This document shows, in pieces, positions 8,883 to 17,861 of a stretch of DNA of 51,716 nt. The position numbers and the translations under genes are program-made. This DNA is from Phormidesmis priestleyi BC1401 (GTDB lineage Bacteria; Cyanobacteriota; Cyanobacteriia; Leptolyngbyales; Leptolyngbyaceae): positions 1-51,716 of the forward strand of contig NZ_LXYR01000037.1 in the NCBI RefSeq assembly GCF_001650195.1, read 5' to 3'. A model generated the notes under the pieces. That model was not told the DNA's origin. It was given only the letters and a program-made list of their open reading frames with translations, and ran no database searches. Positions within the stretch are counted from its first letter, which is position 1. Each line of letters starts with the position of its first letter.

Positions 8883-9271
8883 GGGTGTCGTCCTTTGTCT
8901 CTCGGTGGTTGCTGTAATTGAGCGAGTCCTGCAAGCGAAGTTGTCTGTCCTCACCGTCGCTTCTCAATTTTAACCGTTGGCTGATCAACCCTGCACTTTT
9001 AACCATGACTGAGGAGATTACCCAGGTGGGTACTGCCTGAGCGATCGCTGGCTGGTTAGCTTAGGTGCAGTGAATTCTACTACAGAAGAGTAAATCACTA
9101 AAGCATTTGGTTTCTCAATTGAAGCCAATTTCAGGGCGCAATGCTTCGATTCTCACTCACCCCGATCTTCCAATGATCAATCCCAAAACTTGCCTACAAG
9201 CTCTGCTCACTAAGGCATTTGGACATTACAGAACTGACTCAGAACTTAATACTCAACTAGGAGACTTAACG
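8883..9271. other. Intergenic region between divergent ssb and haloperoxidase homologue
   Basis: This 389-base spacer separates two outward-facing genes and should contain both promoters. An open frame extends upstream from 9272 to a TTG at 9107, but it lacks family similarity and a ribosome-binding site, so I treat it as non-coding. A 15-base direct repeat with one mismatch (9096-9110 and 9208-9222) is present, with no known meaning. Confidence 0.4.
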
Positions 9272-10516
9272 ATGCCAAATATCGTAATCGAATGGAACTG
9301 CGTTTATCTCAATGCCATTCGCAACAAGGAAAAAGACTCACCTGGCGGGATCGCTAGAAAAGGCGCAATGGTGCACGGCGCGATTTATGATGCTGTCAAC
9401 TCGATCGTCAAGACTCATCAACCCTACCTAATTAGCATTCCGGCTGCGGACGGAGCTTCGATCGACGCTGCTGCCGCCCAAGCCGCTTATCAAGTTCTCA
9501 CCCGCGTTTACCCCGAACAGACAGACAGCTTTGATTTGAGCCTGCAAGACTCGCTCGATCGCATCTCGGCGGCTGACAGTGTTCAAAACGTCGAAAGCGG
9601 ACGAGTTATCGGCACTGCCGCCGCCTATGCCATGATTGCTCACCGCACCAATGATGGAGCCGAAAACACCGATCCTTACACTCCAGGCACCAACGCCGGA
9701 GACTGGCGACCCACCGGATCGGGGAACGCCGTCACTCCTAACTGGGACAAAGTGCGTCCGTTTGCGATGCAGACAGGCAATCAATTCCGTCCCTCACGAC
9801 CTGCAGGCTATGCCACCAAGCGCGACCTGTTGAGTAGCCCTGAATATGCCGCACAGTTCAACGAAGTGAAGCGGCTAGGGTCAGCCACGTCGAGCAGCCG
9901 CACCGCCGAAGAAACCGAGATTGCTTTTTTCTGGGCAAACGATTTGGATGGAACCTATAAACCACCGGGTCAGCTATTCCGATTCACACAAATTGTTGCC
10001 GAACAGCGCAGCCTCTCGATCGTCGAAACTGCCCGTCTGTTTGCGCTGGTTGGGTTGGCTCTCGGAGATGCCGGGATCGTCGCCTGGGATGCAAAATACT
10101 CTACCGATCTGGATCTGTGGCGACCCGAAACCGCCGTTCACCTAGCTGATATGGATGGAAATCCTGCCACCGATCAAGATGCTGCGTGGGAACCGCTCTC
10201 GGTCGATCGCAACGGCAAGCACTTTAGCCCCGCATTTCCTGCTTACGTTTCGGGTCACGCGACCTTTGGCGCAACCCACGCAGGCATTCTGCGGAATTTC
10301 TTTGGAACCGATAACGTCACGTTTAAGCTCGATACCGAAGACCCCAGTGCTGTCAACGTGAAGCGAGCCTTTAATAGCTTCTCGTCGGCTGCGTTAGAGA
10401 ATGGCAGAAGCCGGGTTTATCTCGGTGTGAATTATCAGTGGGACGCAGATGCTAGCTACATTTCTGGCACTCAGCTTGCCGATTATGTATCTGCCAACTA
10501 TCTGCAAGCGCTGTAG
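9272..10516 (+). CDS. Vanadium-dependent haloperoxidase/PAP2-family protein with Asn in place of the vanadate-ligating His
   Basis: This 414-residue PAP2-superfamily protein resembles bacterial vanadium haloperoxidases. Numbering is from the ATG at 9272, chosen for its TAGGAG ribosome-binding site and its family-like N-terminus MPNIVIEWN. Recognisable oxyanion-site motifs are K275 with R284-P285 in KYSTDLDLWRP, S327-G328-H329 in AYVSGHATFGA, and S380-R381. In the last motif, SRVYLGVNYQWDAD, the position normally held by the histidine that binds vanadium (or is the nucleophile in PAP2 phosphatases) is Asn387, codon AAT. Catalysis by the canonical mechanism is therefore doubtful. No signal peptide is apparent. 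A hairpin at 10528-10552 follows. Confidence 0.82.
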   Translation: MPNIVIEWNCVYLNAIRNKEKDSPGGIARKGAMVHGAIYDAVNSIVKTHQPYLISIPAADGASIDAAAAQAAYQVLTRVYPEQTDSFDLSLQDSLDRISAADSVQNVESGRVIGTAAAYAMIAHRTNDGAENTDPYTPGTNAGDWRPTGSGNAVTPNWDKVRPFAMQTGNQFRPSRPAGYATKRDLLSSPEYAAQFNEVKRLGSATSSSRTAEETEIAFFWANDLDGTYKPPGQLFRFTQIVAEQRSLSIVETARLFALVGLALGDAGIVAWDAKYSTDLDLWRPETAVHLADMDGNPATDQDAAWEPLSVDRNGKHFSPAFPAYVSGHATFGATHAGILRNFFGTDNVTFKLDTEDPSAVNVKRAFNSFSSAALENGRSRVYLGVNYQWDADASYISGTQLADYVSANYLQAL

Positions 10517-10527
10517 AGATGAACGCG

Positions 10528-10552
10528 ATCGGGGCGTATAAAACGTCCCGAT
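10528..10552. terminator. Bidirectional hairpin between convergent genes
   Basis: A 10-base-pair stem with one G-T wobble (arms 10528-10537 and 10543-10552) and an ATAAA loop lies 12 bases after the haloperoxidase stop and 10 bases from the end of the opposing nucleotidyltransferase gene. It is placed to end both transcripts. Confidence 0.6.
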
Positions 10553-10561
10553 GCACTATTC

Positions 10562-13102
10562 TCAGTACACACTTTCTATTTTGATTTCTTCGACTCCCTG
10601 TTCTTGATAGACAAACTCCTGCACTCGCAGCCGATATTCCCGCAGTGTTTCATCGACCCAGCCCCGATCGTGACTATTAGCGTAAATATGCACCAATGGC
10701 TCTCCAGCATCGGGCAAAATCAACACCCAGCTATCGCGCTGATGATTAAAGATTTTCACCCCGTCGATCAGCTCTAAGGTCTCTACAGGATGGCTTTCGA
10801 CTAAGTGACGCATCAAAGCTCCCTTAACCGTCCAGGGGCAGCGCACGGAGTAGGTTTTGTGAGAAATTCGAGGACAGTCTGCCCGAATCTGCGCCAGCGT
10901 TCTCTCTTGCAAAGTTAGCATCTCGATCAGTTTGGCAATGCAAAACATCGCATCAAATCCAGGATGCAGTTGCGGAAAAATAAAGCCCATCTCGCCACTG
11001 CCGCCCAACACGGTGCTGTGATTGGTGTGACAGGCTTCCATTAACGCCGTTGGGTTTGCTTTGGTGCGAATGACTTTGCCATCGTGACGACGAGCAATCA
11101 ACTCAACCGCGCTAGAAGCCTGAACCGGAACCACGATCGTCCCTCTAGGGTTTGAGGTCAAAATCATGTCTACCATCAACGCCGTCAGCATCTCGCCTCG
11201 AATCGGGCTACCCGTTTCATCGACGAGAACAAGCTGTTCCCCGTTGGCAGAAACCTGCACTCCAAAGGTCGCTTTCAGCGCTTCGACCACATGACCGAGT
11301 TGATTGAGCAAGCCTTCTCGATCGGCGATCGTTGGAGCCGTTTGAGTCAAACTGGCATTTAGCACGACCGCATCGCAGCCAAACTTTGCCAGCAGTTGAG
11401 GCAAGACTGCCCCCGAAACCGCATAGGCGTAATCAATCACCACTTTAGAGCTACTGTGATGAACGGCGTGTAGGTTCAGGTGTTTCTCAAATCCGCGACT
11501 GTAGATATCAATCGCGTGATTGACGATCACCACATTGCCAATCTCTTGAATTTGTGCCCGCCTAAAATCTTCTTTAAAGAAGGCTCCCTCAATTTTCTTC
11601 TCGACTCCTTTGGAGATATTGATGCCTTTGTGGTCAAAAAATTCAATCAGAATGTGATCTGATCGCTCCGGGTGAACGCGCACATGAATGCCCCCTACGA
11701 CGTTCATCGTCGGCACCACCGATCGAGCGACTGGAATCGAAGTGGCTTCTAAATTCTGGACATTTATCCCGACTGACATTAGTCCAGCAATCAGCGATCG
11801 CGACACCATGCGGGCGATCGGGCGCTGATCGCGCGACACCGTGACGTGAGAACCCGATTTCAGCGTCGAACCATAAGCCGCCCCCAACTTAACGGCAAAC
11901 TCTGGAATAATATCGACATTCGCAAGTCCTGACACGCCGCGCTGCCCAAAGAGATTGCGGTGAGCGGCATATCCCCAAATCAGATTGGTGTTAAGCGTCG
12001 CTCCTGCCTCGACGCTTTTGCTAGGCCACACCCGCACATTGGGGCTGACTTTCGCCTCTTCACCAATACTCGACAGCGGACCCACCACCGCCCCTTCTAA
12101 CACCTGTGCCCGACGATCGACTCTCGACCCTCGCGCAATCACACACGCCCGGAGATGCACTTCGTCGCCAATCATCACGCCATTCCAGACAATCGGACGT
12201 TTGAGATCGGCATCGGTGCCGATCGTGACGTTATCTCCGATCGCGGTTCCGCCCTCAATTTGCACTCTGGCACCAATGCGGCAATTATTGCCAATGATCG
12301 CAGGAGCCTCAATGTGAGCAGATGGATCGATATAGGTGTTTTCGCCCACCCAAAGCCCCGGCGATCGCTCGGCGTAAGGAAACGTTAGCTTCACTTTTCG
12401 CAGCAGCCCATCATATTGAGCTTCCCGGTAAGCGTCTAGATGCCCCACGTCACACCAATAGCCATCCGCAACATATCCATACATCGGCTCATCTTTCTCT
12501 AGCAATAGAGGAAAGAGATCTTTAGAAAAGTCGGCTTCTTCGCCAAACGGCAGATACTCCAGCACTTCTGGCTCCAGAATATAGATGCCCGTGTTGACCG
12601 TATCTGAGAAGATTTCGCTCATCGAAGGCTTTTCTAGAAAGCGGCGAATTCGATAATTTTCATCCGTGATTACTACGCCAAACTCGATCGGGTTCGGCAC
12701 TCGCGTCAAAATCAGGGTCGCCTTAGACTGTTTGCGCTTGTGAAACTGAATCGCCGCCGTCAGATCAAAATCAGTAATGCTGTCTCCACTAATCACCAAA
12801 AAGGTGCCGTCTAGCAATTCAACAATATTTTTGACACAACCCGCCGTGCCGAGCGGCTGATCTTCCTCCACGGCATAAGTCATCTGCACCCCAAACTCAC
12901 TGCCATCCTGAAAATAGTCCCGCATGACATCCGGCAAATAGTGCAGCGTAGCAATCACTTCTCGAATGTGGTGACGCTTGAGTAAATTGATAATGTGCTC
13001 GGCGATCGGACGATTGAGAATCGGCACCATCGGTTTAGGCAGATCGCAGGTAAGGGGGCGCAGTCGCGTTCCCGATCCGCCTGCCATTAGCACTGCTCGC
13101 AT
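10562..13102 (-). CDS. Nucleotidyltransferase / hexapeptide / phosphomutase-like fusion (mannose-1-phosphate guanylyltransferase type)
   Basis: This 846-residue fusion has three parts. Residues 1-235 are a sugar-phosphate nucleotidyltransferase with signature MAGGSGTRLRPLT, PKPMVPILN, GDSITDFD and EKP. Residues 250-375 are left-handed beta-helix hexapeptide repeats, and 380-846 are a phosphoglucomutase/phosphomannomutase-like region. This architecture is usual in cyanobacteria and annotated as GDP-mannose pyrophosphorylase. The actual sugar is unproven. The mutase part has lost hallmark residues: the phosphoserine motif (TASHNP in active enzymes) reads GGIHVRVHPER at 470-480, the metal loop (DGDADR) reads SANGEQ at 618-623, and the sugar loop reads GGSGEMGF at 700-707. 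It may be regulatory or structural. Confidence 0.85.
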   Translation of the reverse strand: MRAVLMAGGSGTRLRPLTCDLPKPMVPILNRPIAEHIINLLKRHHIREVIATLHYLPDVMRDYFQDGSEFGVQMTYAVEEDQPLGTAGCVKNIVELLDGTFLVISGDSITDFDLTAAIQFHKRKQSKATLILTRVPNPIEFGVVITDENYRIRRFLEKPSMSEIFSDTVNTGIYILEPEVLEYLPFGEEADFSKDLFPLLLEKDEPMYGYVADGYWCDVGHLDAYREAQYDGLLRKVKLTFPYAERSPGLWVGENTYIDPSAHIEAPAIIGNNCRIGARVQIEGGTAIGDNVTIGTDADLKRPIVWNGVMIGDEVHLRACVIARGSRVDRRAQVLEGAVVGPLSSIGEEAKVSPNVRVWPSKSVEAGATLNTNLIWGYAAHRNLFGQRGVSGLANVDIIPEFAVKLGAAYGSTLKSGSHVTVSRDQRPIARMVSRSLIAGLMSVGINVQNLEATSIPVARSVVPTMNVVGGIHVRVHPERSDHILIEFFDHKGINISKGVEKKIEGAFFKEDFRRAQIQEIGNVVIVNHAIDIYSRGFEKHLNLHAVHHSSSKVVIDYAYAVSGAVLPQLLAKFGCDAVVLNASLTQTAPTIADREGLLNQLGHVVEALKATFGVQVSANGEQLVLVDETGSPIRGEMLTALMVDMILTSNPRGTIVVPVQASSAVELIARRHDGKVIRTKANPTALMEACHTNHSTVLGGSGEMGFIFPQLHPGFDAMFCIAKLIEMLTLQERTLAQIRADCPRISHKTYSVRCPWTVKGALMRHLVESHPVETLELIDGVKIFNHQRDSWVLILPDAGEPLVHIYANSHDRGWVDETLREYRLRVQEFVYQEQGVEEIKIESVY

Positions 13103-13417
13103 ACGGTCTCCTTGCTGGTTTGCGCGTAATGGTGTGACTCGACGACGCTCGATCGTGGAAGTTAAGTCAATGGTGGGTGTTTACTTTATTGGACAGTGCT
13201 ATCGATTTTTGTGCCATCAAACCTAACAATTGTTAGCAAATCGTTTTGATCTCAAGATTTTGGGTCGTCAAGACTGCAATCTTCAAGAAATATTGTGGAC
13301 GATCGCCTAATCTCAGCGTTTTAGAGACACACTGACTCCTAGTAGTTGATCAGGGCTTGCTAGAATCGCTAGTAGTTCTATTCTCTTTGTTTTTATCGTC
13401 GATTGGGGGATCATGAG
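13103..13417. other. Intergenic region with a 14-base perfect palindrome
   Basis: This spacer lies between the divergent nucleotidyltransferase and small-protein genes, so promoters for both are expected. A perfect palindrome CTAACAATTGTTAG at 13223-13236 looks like a dimeric repressor site, but no regulator is assigned. The word CTAGTAGTT occurs twice, near 13337 and 13370. No coding region is supported. Confidence 0.45.
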
Positions 13418-13594
13418 ATGGGAATACTTGGCTTTTTAGCATTTGTTGCTTACGTCGGTGGAGTTTGGAAATTTTGGACGGGCTTTCGTCGCACCAATTT
13501 CAGTCAAGGACGGCTTCATCTCGCGTTGCTGTGGCCCGTCTTGCTATTTAGTAAGTCCTACCGCCAAAATTTCACCAAAGCACTGAAGGGATAA
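13418..13594 (+). CDS. Small hydrophobic protein of unknown function
   Basis: This 58-residue protein is not recognised. It begins MGILGFLAFVAYVGGVWKFW, a likely membrane helix, followed by a basic stretch, a second hydrophobic patch (LHLALLWPVLLF) and a basic tail. The ATG at 13418 is preferred over a TTG five codons upstream because a GGGGGA stretch lies about eight bases before it. The methyltransferase gene starts only five bases after its stop, so the two are probably co-translated. Length and placement suggest a real cyanobacterial small membrane protein. Confidence 0.55.
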   Translation: MGILGFLAFVAYVGGVWKFWTGFRRTNFSQGRLHLALLWPVLLFSKSYRQNFTKALKG

Positions 13595-13599
13595 GCGTC

Positions 13600-14277
13600 T
13601 TGAATGAATCCCTAGATTGGCAATCTCAGATTAATGCCGTCGCCCAGCGGTTTAACCAAGAATATCGAGGAGAGCCATTTGACCTCCCGGAAGAAGTGCA
13701 GGAGATGCCGATCTTTCGGGAGCGTGCCTCTGGCATTTTGCAAGCCAAACTGACCTCTCCGTTTTGGCAACTTGCCCAACCGCAAAAAAATCAGCGCTGT
13801 CTAGATATCGGCTGTGGAGTCAGCTTTCTGATCTATCCCTGGCGAGACTGGGAGGCGCTCTTTTATGGGCAAGAAATCAGCACCGTAGCGCGAGATTTAC
13901 TGAATGCCCGTGCTCCACAGCTCAACTCGAAATTGTTTAAAGGCGTAAATTTAGGTGCGGCTCACGAGTTGCACCATGAGGCTAACCAGTTTGATCTGGC
14001 GATCGCCACGGGCTTTAGCTGTTATTACACGATCGATTACTGGCTGACCGTTCTCTCTGAGGTCAAGCGAGTCCTTAAACCAGGAGGAATCTTTGTCTTT
14101 GATGTGCTACCTGAATCGCCGTTAGCCGAAAATTGGGCGATTTTAGAAACCTATATGGGAGCAGAAGTCTTACTAAACCCCTTATCCGACTGGGAAAAAG
14201 CTATCAAATCCGAAGGAGCGAAAATCGTCAAGACGCTACCTGGCGAATTGTTTCAGCTATATAAGGTGACATTTTAA
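13600..14277 (+). CDS. Class I SAM-dependent methyltransferase
   Basis: This 225-residue soluble methyltransferase has a Rossmann fold. Motif I LDIGCGVSFL lies at about residues 68-77, the acidic loop after strand 2 is represented by YGQEIS, motif post-II is FDLAIATGF, and motif III is VLKPGGIFVFDV. The substrate cannot be told. The apparent start is a TTG five bases after the preceding stop. The next in-frame ATG would remove about 35 residues, so TTG initiation by coupling is the best guess. It is followed by a GC-rich hairpin. Confidence 0.75.
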   Translation: MNESLDWQSQINAVAQRFNQEYRGEPFDLPEEVQEMPIFRERASGILQAKLTSPFWQLAQPQKNQRCLDIGCGVSFLIYPWRDWEALFYGQEISTVARDLLNARAPQLNSKLFKGVNLGAAHELHHEANQFDLAIATGFSCYYTIDYWLTVLSEVKRVLKPGGIFVFDVLPESPLAENWAILETYMGAEVLLNPLSDWEKAIKSEGAKIVKTLPGELFQLYKVTF

Positions 14278-14293
14278 TTTCTGCCAAAAAATA

Positions 14294-14319
14294 GGGGACG
14301 TTCCGGTTAGAAACGCCCC
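14294..14319. terminator. Terminator-like hairpin between convergent genes
   Basis: GGGG plus CGTT (with one bulged A) pair with AACG plus CCCC across a nine-base loop. The internal word GACGTTCCGGT is shared with the hairpin at 26749-26771, so this may be one copy of a repeated terminator-like element. It lies between the methyltransferase and the protease gene. Confidence 0.5.
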
Positions 14320-14341
14320 CACTCATTAGAATTCAATCAGC

Positions 14342-15664
14342 CTACTTTACAGAATTCACCAAACTCTGCTGCAAAGGCTTGACTTGATTGGACGGTGCAA
14401 ACGCCGTTTGCTCAAGAACCGCAAGTGCCCGCGCATATTGAGGATCTTGCTGGGTGCCGATCAGTTTGGGATTGGTTGCCAAAAACTTCCGTTGAGCATC
14501 GGTCAGATCGATCTTGATGTCTGGCGTAATGCCTTTGTGACTAATATCAGTCCCAGCAGGCGTGTAGTAGTGAGCGATCGTCACTGCCAGCCCCGACCCA
14601 TCCGACAGCGAGTGAACCGACTGCACCAATGCTTTGCCAAAGGTCTGACTGCCGATCACAGTGGCGCGCTTGTTGTCTTTCAGCGCTCCGGTCAAGATTT
14701 CGCTTGAGCTTGCTGAATTGCCATCAACCAGCACAGCTAAAGGCAGCTTGGTCAGAGCGTTGTTGTTTGCCACAAACTCTTCTTTGCCGCCCTTGCGATC
14801 GACCGTGCGAACGATCGCGCCTTTGTCGATCAACATGCGGCTAATCTCAATGCTGGATTGCAGCAACCCACCTGGATTGCCCCGCAGATCTAGCACGTAG
14901 GCGTTGACCTTTTGAGCGGCTAGGTCTTGAATTGCCCGCTGCATCTGTTCAGACGCGTGGCTGCTGAATTCATTTAGACGAATGTAGCCGACCCGATTCT
15001 TGCCTTCTTGTCTGAGGCTGTAGCGAACGGTTTGAAGCTCAATTCTGGCTCGTGTCAGAGGCAGATCGAACTCGCTGGTGCCGTCTCGTCCAATTCTCAG
15101 CGACACTTTTGAGCCAACCTCGCCGCGAATCTGGTTAGAGGCATCTTCAACGCTCATGCCTTTGGTTAGTTTGCCGTTGATCGCCGTGATGCGATCGCCC
15201 GCTTTGACACCCGCCCTAATCGCGGGAGAATTTTCAAGTGGCTCAACGACGGTTAAAACTTTTGTTTTCTCGTCGAGTTCTAACCGGATGCCGACTCCAG
15301 AAAGCTCACCAGAGGTTTGACTGCTGAGAGCCTCATATTGTTTGGGGTCCATGAAGCGAGTGTAGGGATCATCTAGCTTCTTGAGGGCATCGCGCAGAGC
15401 GTCATATGCCTGCGTCCGCGAGGTATAACTCTTAGCCAACAAGCCTTGACGAACGGCTCTCCAGTCGGTTCGGTTGAAGGTGCCATCTACATATTCACGG
15501 TTGACGATTTGCCATGCTTCATCAACGACTGTTTTGGGGCTGTCTTGCAGAGCCGCCTTTACAGCGCGATCGGAACCAAATAACGTGAGGGTAGCCGTAG
15601 CAGCCACTACGCCACTGCAAAGGGCAACTTGGAGAAGCGGGAAGCGCCTGGTAGGTCGATTCAT
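14342..15664 (-). CDS. ctpB: Carboxyl-terminal processing protease, S41 family (CtpB type)
   Basis: This 440-residue S41A protease has an N-terminal signal or anchor helix (about residues 8-30). A PDZ domain lies at about 110-200 (SGVGIRLEL, AGDRITAING). The Ser/Lys protease core holds nucleophile Ser319 in NSASSSE and general base Lys344 in QTFGKALVQ, which matches the 25-residue Ser-Lys spacing of D1-processing peptidases. It should act in the periplasm or thylakoid lumen. The sequence looks closer to CtpB than to CtpA, the enzyme that matures photosystem II D1, but I cannot verify this. No strong ribosome-binding site is seen before the ATG. Confidence 0.85.
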   Translation of the reverse strand: MNRPTRRFPLLQVALCSGVVAATATLTLFGSDRAVKAALQDSPKTVVDEAWQIVNREYVDGTFNRTDWRAVRQGLLAKSYTSRTQAYDALRDALKKLDDPYTRFMDPKQYEALSSQTSGELSGVGIRLELDEKTKVLTVVEPLENSPAIRAGVKAGDRITAINGKLTKGMSVEDASNQIRGEVGSKVSLRIGRDGTSEFDLPLTRARIELQTVRYSLRQEGKNRVGYIRLNEFSSHASEQMQRAIQDLAAQKVNAYVLDLRGNPGGLLQSSIEISRMLIDKGAIVRTVDRKGGKEEFVANNNALTKLPLAVLVDGNSASSSEILTGALKDNKRATVIGSQTFGKALVQSVHSLSDGSGLAVTIAHYYTPAGTDISHKGITPDIKIDLTDAQRKFLATNPKLIGTQQDPQYARALAVLEQTAFAPSNQVKPLQQSLVNSVK

Positions 15665-16109
15665 CGAGTTGTTTTAGGAGTAAAGTGGATAGCTGTCGCA
15701 GCGAGGCTGCATCCGTAGGCAGGCTTTGTAGAGATCCATTCACGGCTCCCAAAGCGATTGCCAATATCGTAGCGTTTTCTCTTTTAAATAGACTGGACAG
15801 AGCGCGTCGATCGTGAAGTCATCTCCAAAATCAAGCACGGAGCTAATTTAGCTTTAGAGTACACACGCCCTCACTGAGAGCCGCACTGAATCTATGACAG
15901 TTTACGAAGTGTCTCTTTGAGGGTGCGGTGGTAATGCACTGACAGGTGTTTGAATTTTTAGATGGCAGCTCTATGTCAATCTAACTGAATTTGATGGAAT
16001 ATTCTAGAGGTGAGTGAAGAGTTTTATTAATTTCCTTGAAACTCAATTCATCGCTTGTTTTGGATGAAACATCGCCTCAAAGAGAGTTCAATTTAAGAGG
16101 TCGTTTACG
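15665..16109. other. 445-base divergent intergenic region
   Basis: This region lies between ctpB and the gene at 16110, which point away from each other, so it should hold both promoters. Short open frames overlap its ends but show no family features. I see no repeat, RNA gene or strong hairpin. Confidence 0.4.
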
Positions 16110-16934
16110 ATGGCAGTCAGTATCAATCAACACCGTTGGCGATCGTGGGTGCTGCATTTTGCGATCGCGGGGTCGGCGATCGCAGGCATCATCGCGATGC
16201 AGCGCCTTCAACTCAACAAACGTTCGCTCTGGATTGAAAACCCCCAGCAAGCCGAACAGCAAGAAACCCTACGGTTGGATCTGTTGCAGAAAACGCCCAC
16301 CTTTGGCTTCGACAATATGATCGCCAACTGGGCATTTCTCAACTTCTTGCAATATTACGGAGATGATGAAGCGCGGAAGCAGACAGGCTATTCGTTAAGT
16401 CCTCAATATTTTGATTTAATTACGCAGCACGATCCTCGATTTGTCGATAGTTATTTGTTTCTGTCAGGCACGTTATCCTATCAGCTAGGTGAGCCAACCC
16501 GATCGCTTGAATATCTCAAGCGAGGAACGGATGCGCTCTCGCCGCAAAACCACCCTAGAGCCTTTACAGTATGGCGGTATGCCGCTCTCGATCAACTGCT
16601 GCTGCTAGGAGACACTCCAAGCGCAATCCATTCGTTAGAGATGGCATCAAAATGGGCAAATGAAGTGCCAGACTATCGGGAAGCTGGCTCTATTTTTCAG
16701 GAAACAGCTAACTTTTTGAAGACCGATCCTGATAGTCGTCTCGTGCGATTTCAGGCGTGGGGATCGGTTTATCAACAGGCAGAAGCGATGAACGATCGTC
16801 AGACTCAAACTCGTGCCAAGCAAGAGATTTTAAACCTGGGCGGTGTAGAAAAAGTAGATGCTCAGGGAAGACATTTCTTTGCTTTTTCTCAACCTAAAAA
16901 ACCGCCGTTAACTCCATCAATTCCGTCAAAATAG
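16110..16934 (+). CDS. Conserved cyanobacterial-type membrane-anchored helical (TPR-like) protein
   Basis: I do not recognise a named family. The 274-residue protein has a short basic N-terminus and one transmembrane helix at about residues 14-30 (LHFAIAGSAIAGIIAM). An extracytoplasmic or cytoplasmic helical domain of paired helices resembling tetratricopeptides follows (for example DSYLFLSGTLSYQLGEPTRS and QLLLLGDTPSAIHSLEMA). The C-terminal tail is Pro/Lys-rich. A scaffold or assembly role is plausible but inferred only from the fold. The ATG has a GAGG ribosome-binding site nine bases upstream. Confidence 0.65.
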   Translation: MAVSINQHRWRSWVLHFAIAGSAIAGIIAMQRLQLNKRSLWIENPQQAEQQETLRLDLLQKTPTFGFDNMIANWAFLNFLQYYGDDEARKQTGYSLSPQYFDLITQHDPRFVDSYLFLSGTLSYQLGEPTRSLEYLKRGTDALSPQNHPRAFTVWRYAALDQLLLLGDTPSAIHSLEMASKWANEVPDYREAGSIFQETANFLKTDPDSRLVRFQAWGSVYQQAEAMNDRQTQTRAKQEILNLGGVEKVDAQGRHFFAFSQPKKPPLTPSIPSK

Positions 16935-16990
16935 GCGGAAAAAGGCGAATCAAAAAATTCTGCGATCGCTGATCGACAACCTAAATTCTT

Positions 16991-17854
16991 TTAACTTAAA
17001 AGCTGCTGAATCATTCGGTTTGACTGAGATTCATAGCTGCCGCCAAACAAGTTGAAGTGATTGAGAATGTGATAGAGGTTGTAGAGAGTTTTACGGTGTT
17101 TGTAGCCGGGTTCTAACGGAGAAATCTGGTTATAACCTCGGTAGAATTCAGCCGGAAATCCGCCAAATAATTCTGTCATAGCTAAGTCAACTTCACGATC
17201 GCCCCAATAGATTGCCGGATCAAAGATCACAGGTTCGCCCGATCGGGTCGCGGCAGCGTTGCCAGACCACAAATCACCGTGGACGAGGGAAGGCTGAGGG
17301 TGATGGTTTTTCAGCAATTCAGGAATGGCAGCGAGTAAGCGATCGCTCTGGGGAAAGTGCCCGCCTTTTTGTCTCGCAAGCTGAATCTGATAGCCAATTC
17401 GATGGTGGGTAAAAAAGTCACTCCAGTCCGATGTCCACGAGTTGATTTGAGGAGTCGCTCCGATCGTATTGTCTCGCTCCCAGCCAAAAGCCGTCACTTT
17501 TTTGACTTGGTGAAGTCTCGCCAGTTGTCTCCCCATTTCTTCCCAGGTCTGACTCGTTCCTCGCTCTAGGTCTAGCCACTCCAACACGAGATACGCAGAG
17601 CCTTCTACAGTTCCCCAACAGATTGGATTTGGCACCAAAATCGTCCCGGTCTCATTCATCTGCTGAAGTCCTAGCGCTTCGGCTGCAAACATGGCAACTT
17701 GGCTGGCTTGATTGAGCTTGACAAAATAAGTCTGTGTGCCGTCGGTGACTTGATAGCCTTGATTGATGCAACCTCCGCTAACAGAGCGACGATCGAGACT
17801 CTCAAACCTCTGCCCTGTTGATTGAGTGATATGTTCAGCAATCTGTGTCCACAT
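16991..17854 (-). CDS. Fructosamine kinase family protein
   Basis: This 287-residue cytosolic kinase belongs to the fructosamine-3-kinase family, which phosphorylates sugars attached to protein amines and so lets glycation be reversed. Visible elements are the phosphotransferase N-lobe, the EWLDL hinge, the catalytic loop LVHGDLWSGN with Asp194 and Asn199, and the metal-binding Asp212 in FDPAIYWGD. Length is normal. It starts seven bases after the stop of the DUF4351 gene on the same strand, so the two may be co-transcribed. Confidence 0.88.
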   Translation of the reverse strand: MWTQIAEHITQSTGQRFESLDRRSVSGGCINQGYQVTDGTQTYFVKLNQASQVAMFAAEALGLQQMNETGTILVPNPICWGTVEGSAYLVLEWLDLERGTSQTWEEMGRQLARLHQVKKVTAFGWERDNTIGATPQINSWTSDWSDFFTHHRIGYQIQLARQKGGHFPQSDRLLAAIPELLKNHHPQPSLVHGDLWSGNAAATRSGEPVIFDPAIYWGDREVDLAMTELFGGFPAEFYRGYNQISPLEPGYKHRKTLYNLYHILNHFNLFGGSYESQSNRMIQQLLS

Positions 17855-17861
17855 GTTGACT

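Noticed and set aside
9096-9222. 15-base direct repeat (one mismatch) in the ssb/haloperoxidase spacer
   Set aside because: Only two copies, no symmetry and no flanking structure, so it may be chance.
9107-9271. Upstream extension of the haloperoxidase homologue from a TTG
   Set aside because: The ATG at 9272 has a strong ribosome-binding site and the family N-terminus. The extension contains a direct repeat and no similarity.
11480-12525. Several plus-strand open frames inside the nucleotidyltransferase fusion gene
   Set aside because: They are antisense shadows of a long conserved gene, without start signals or similarity. The same reasoning applies to antisense frames within secD, tamB, pepF and htpG.
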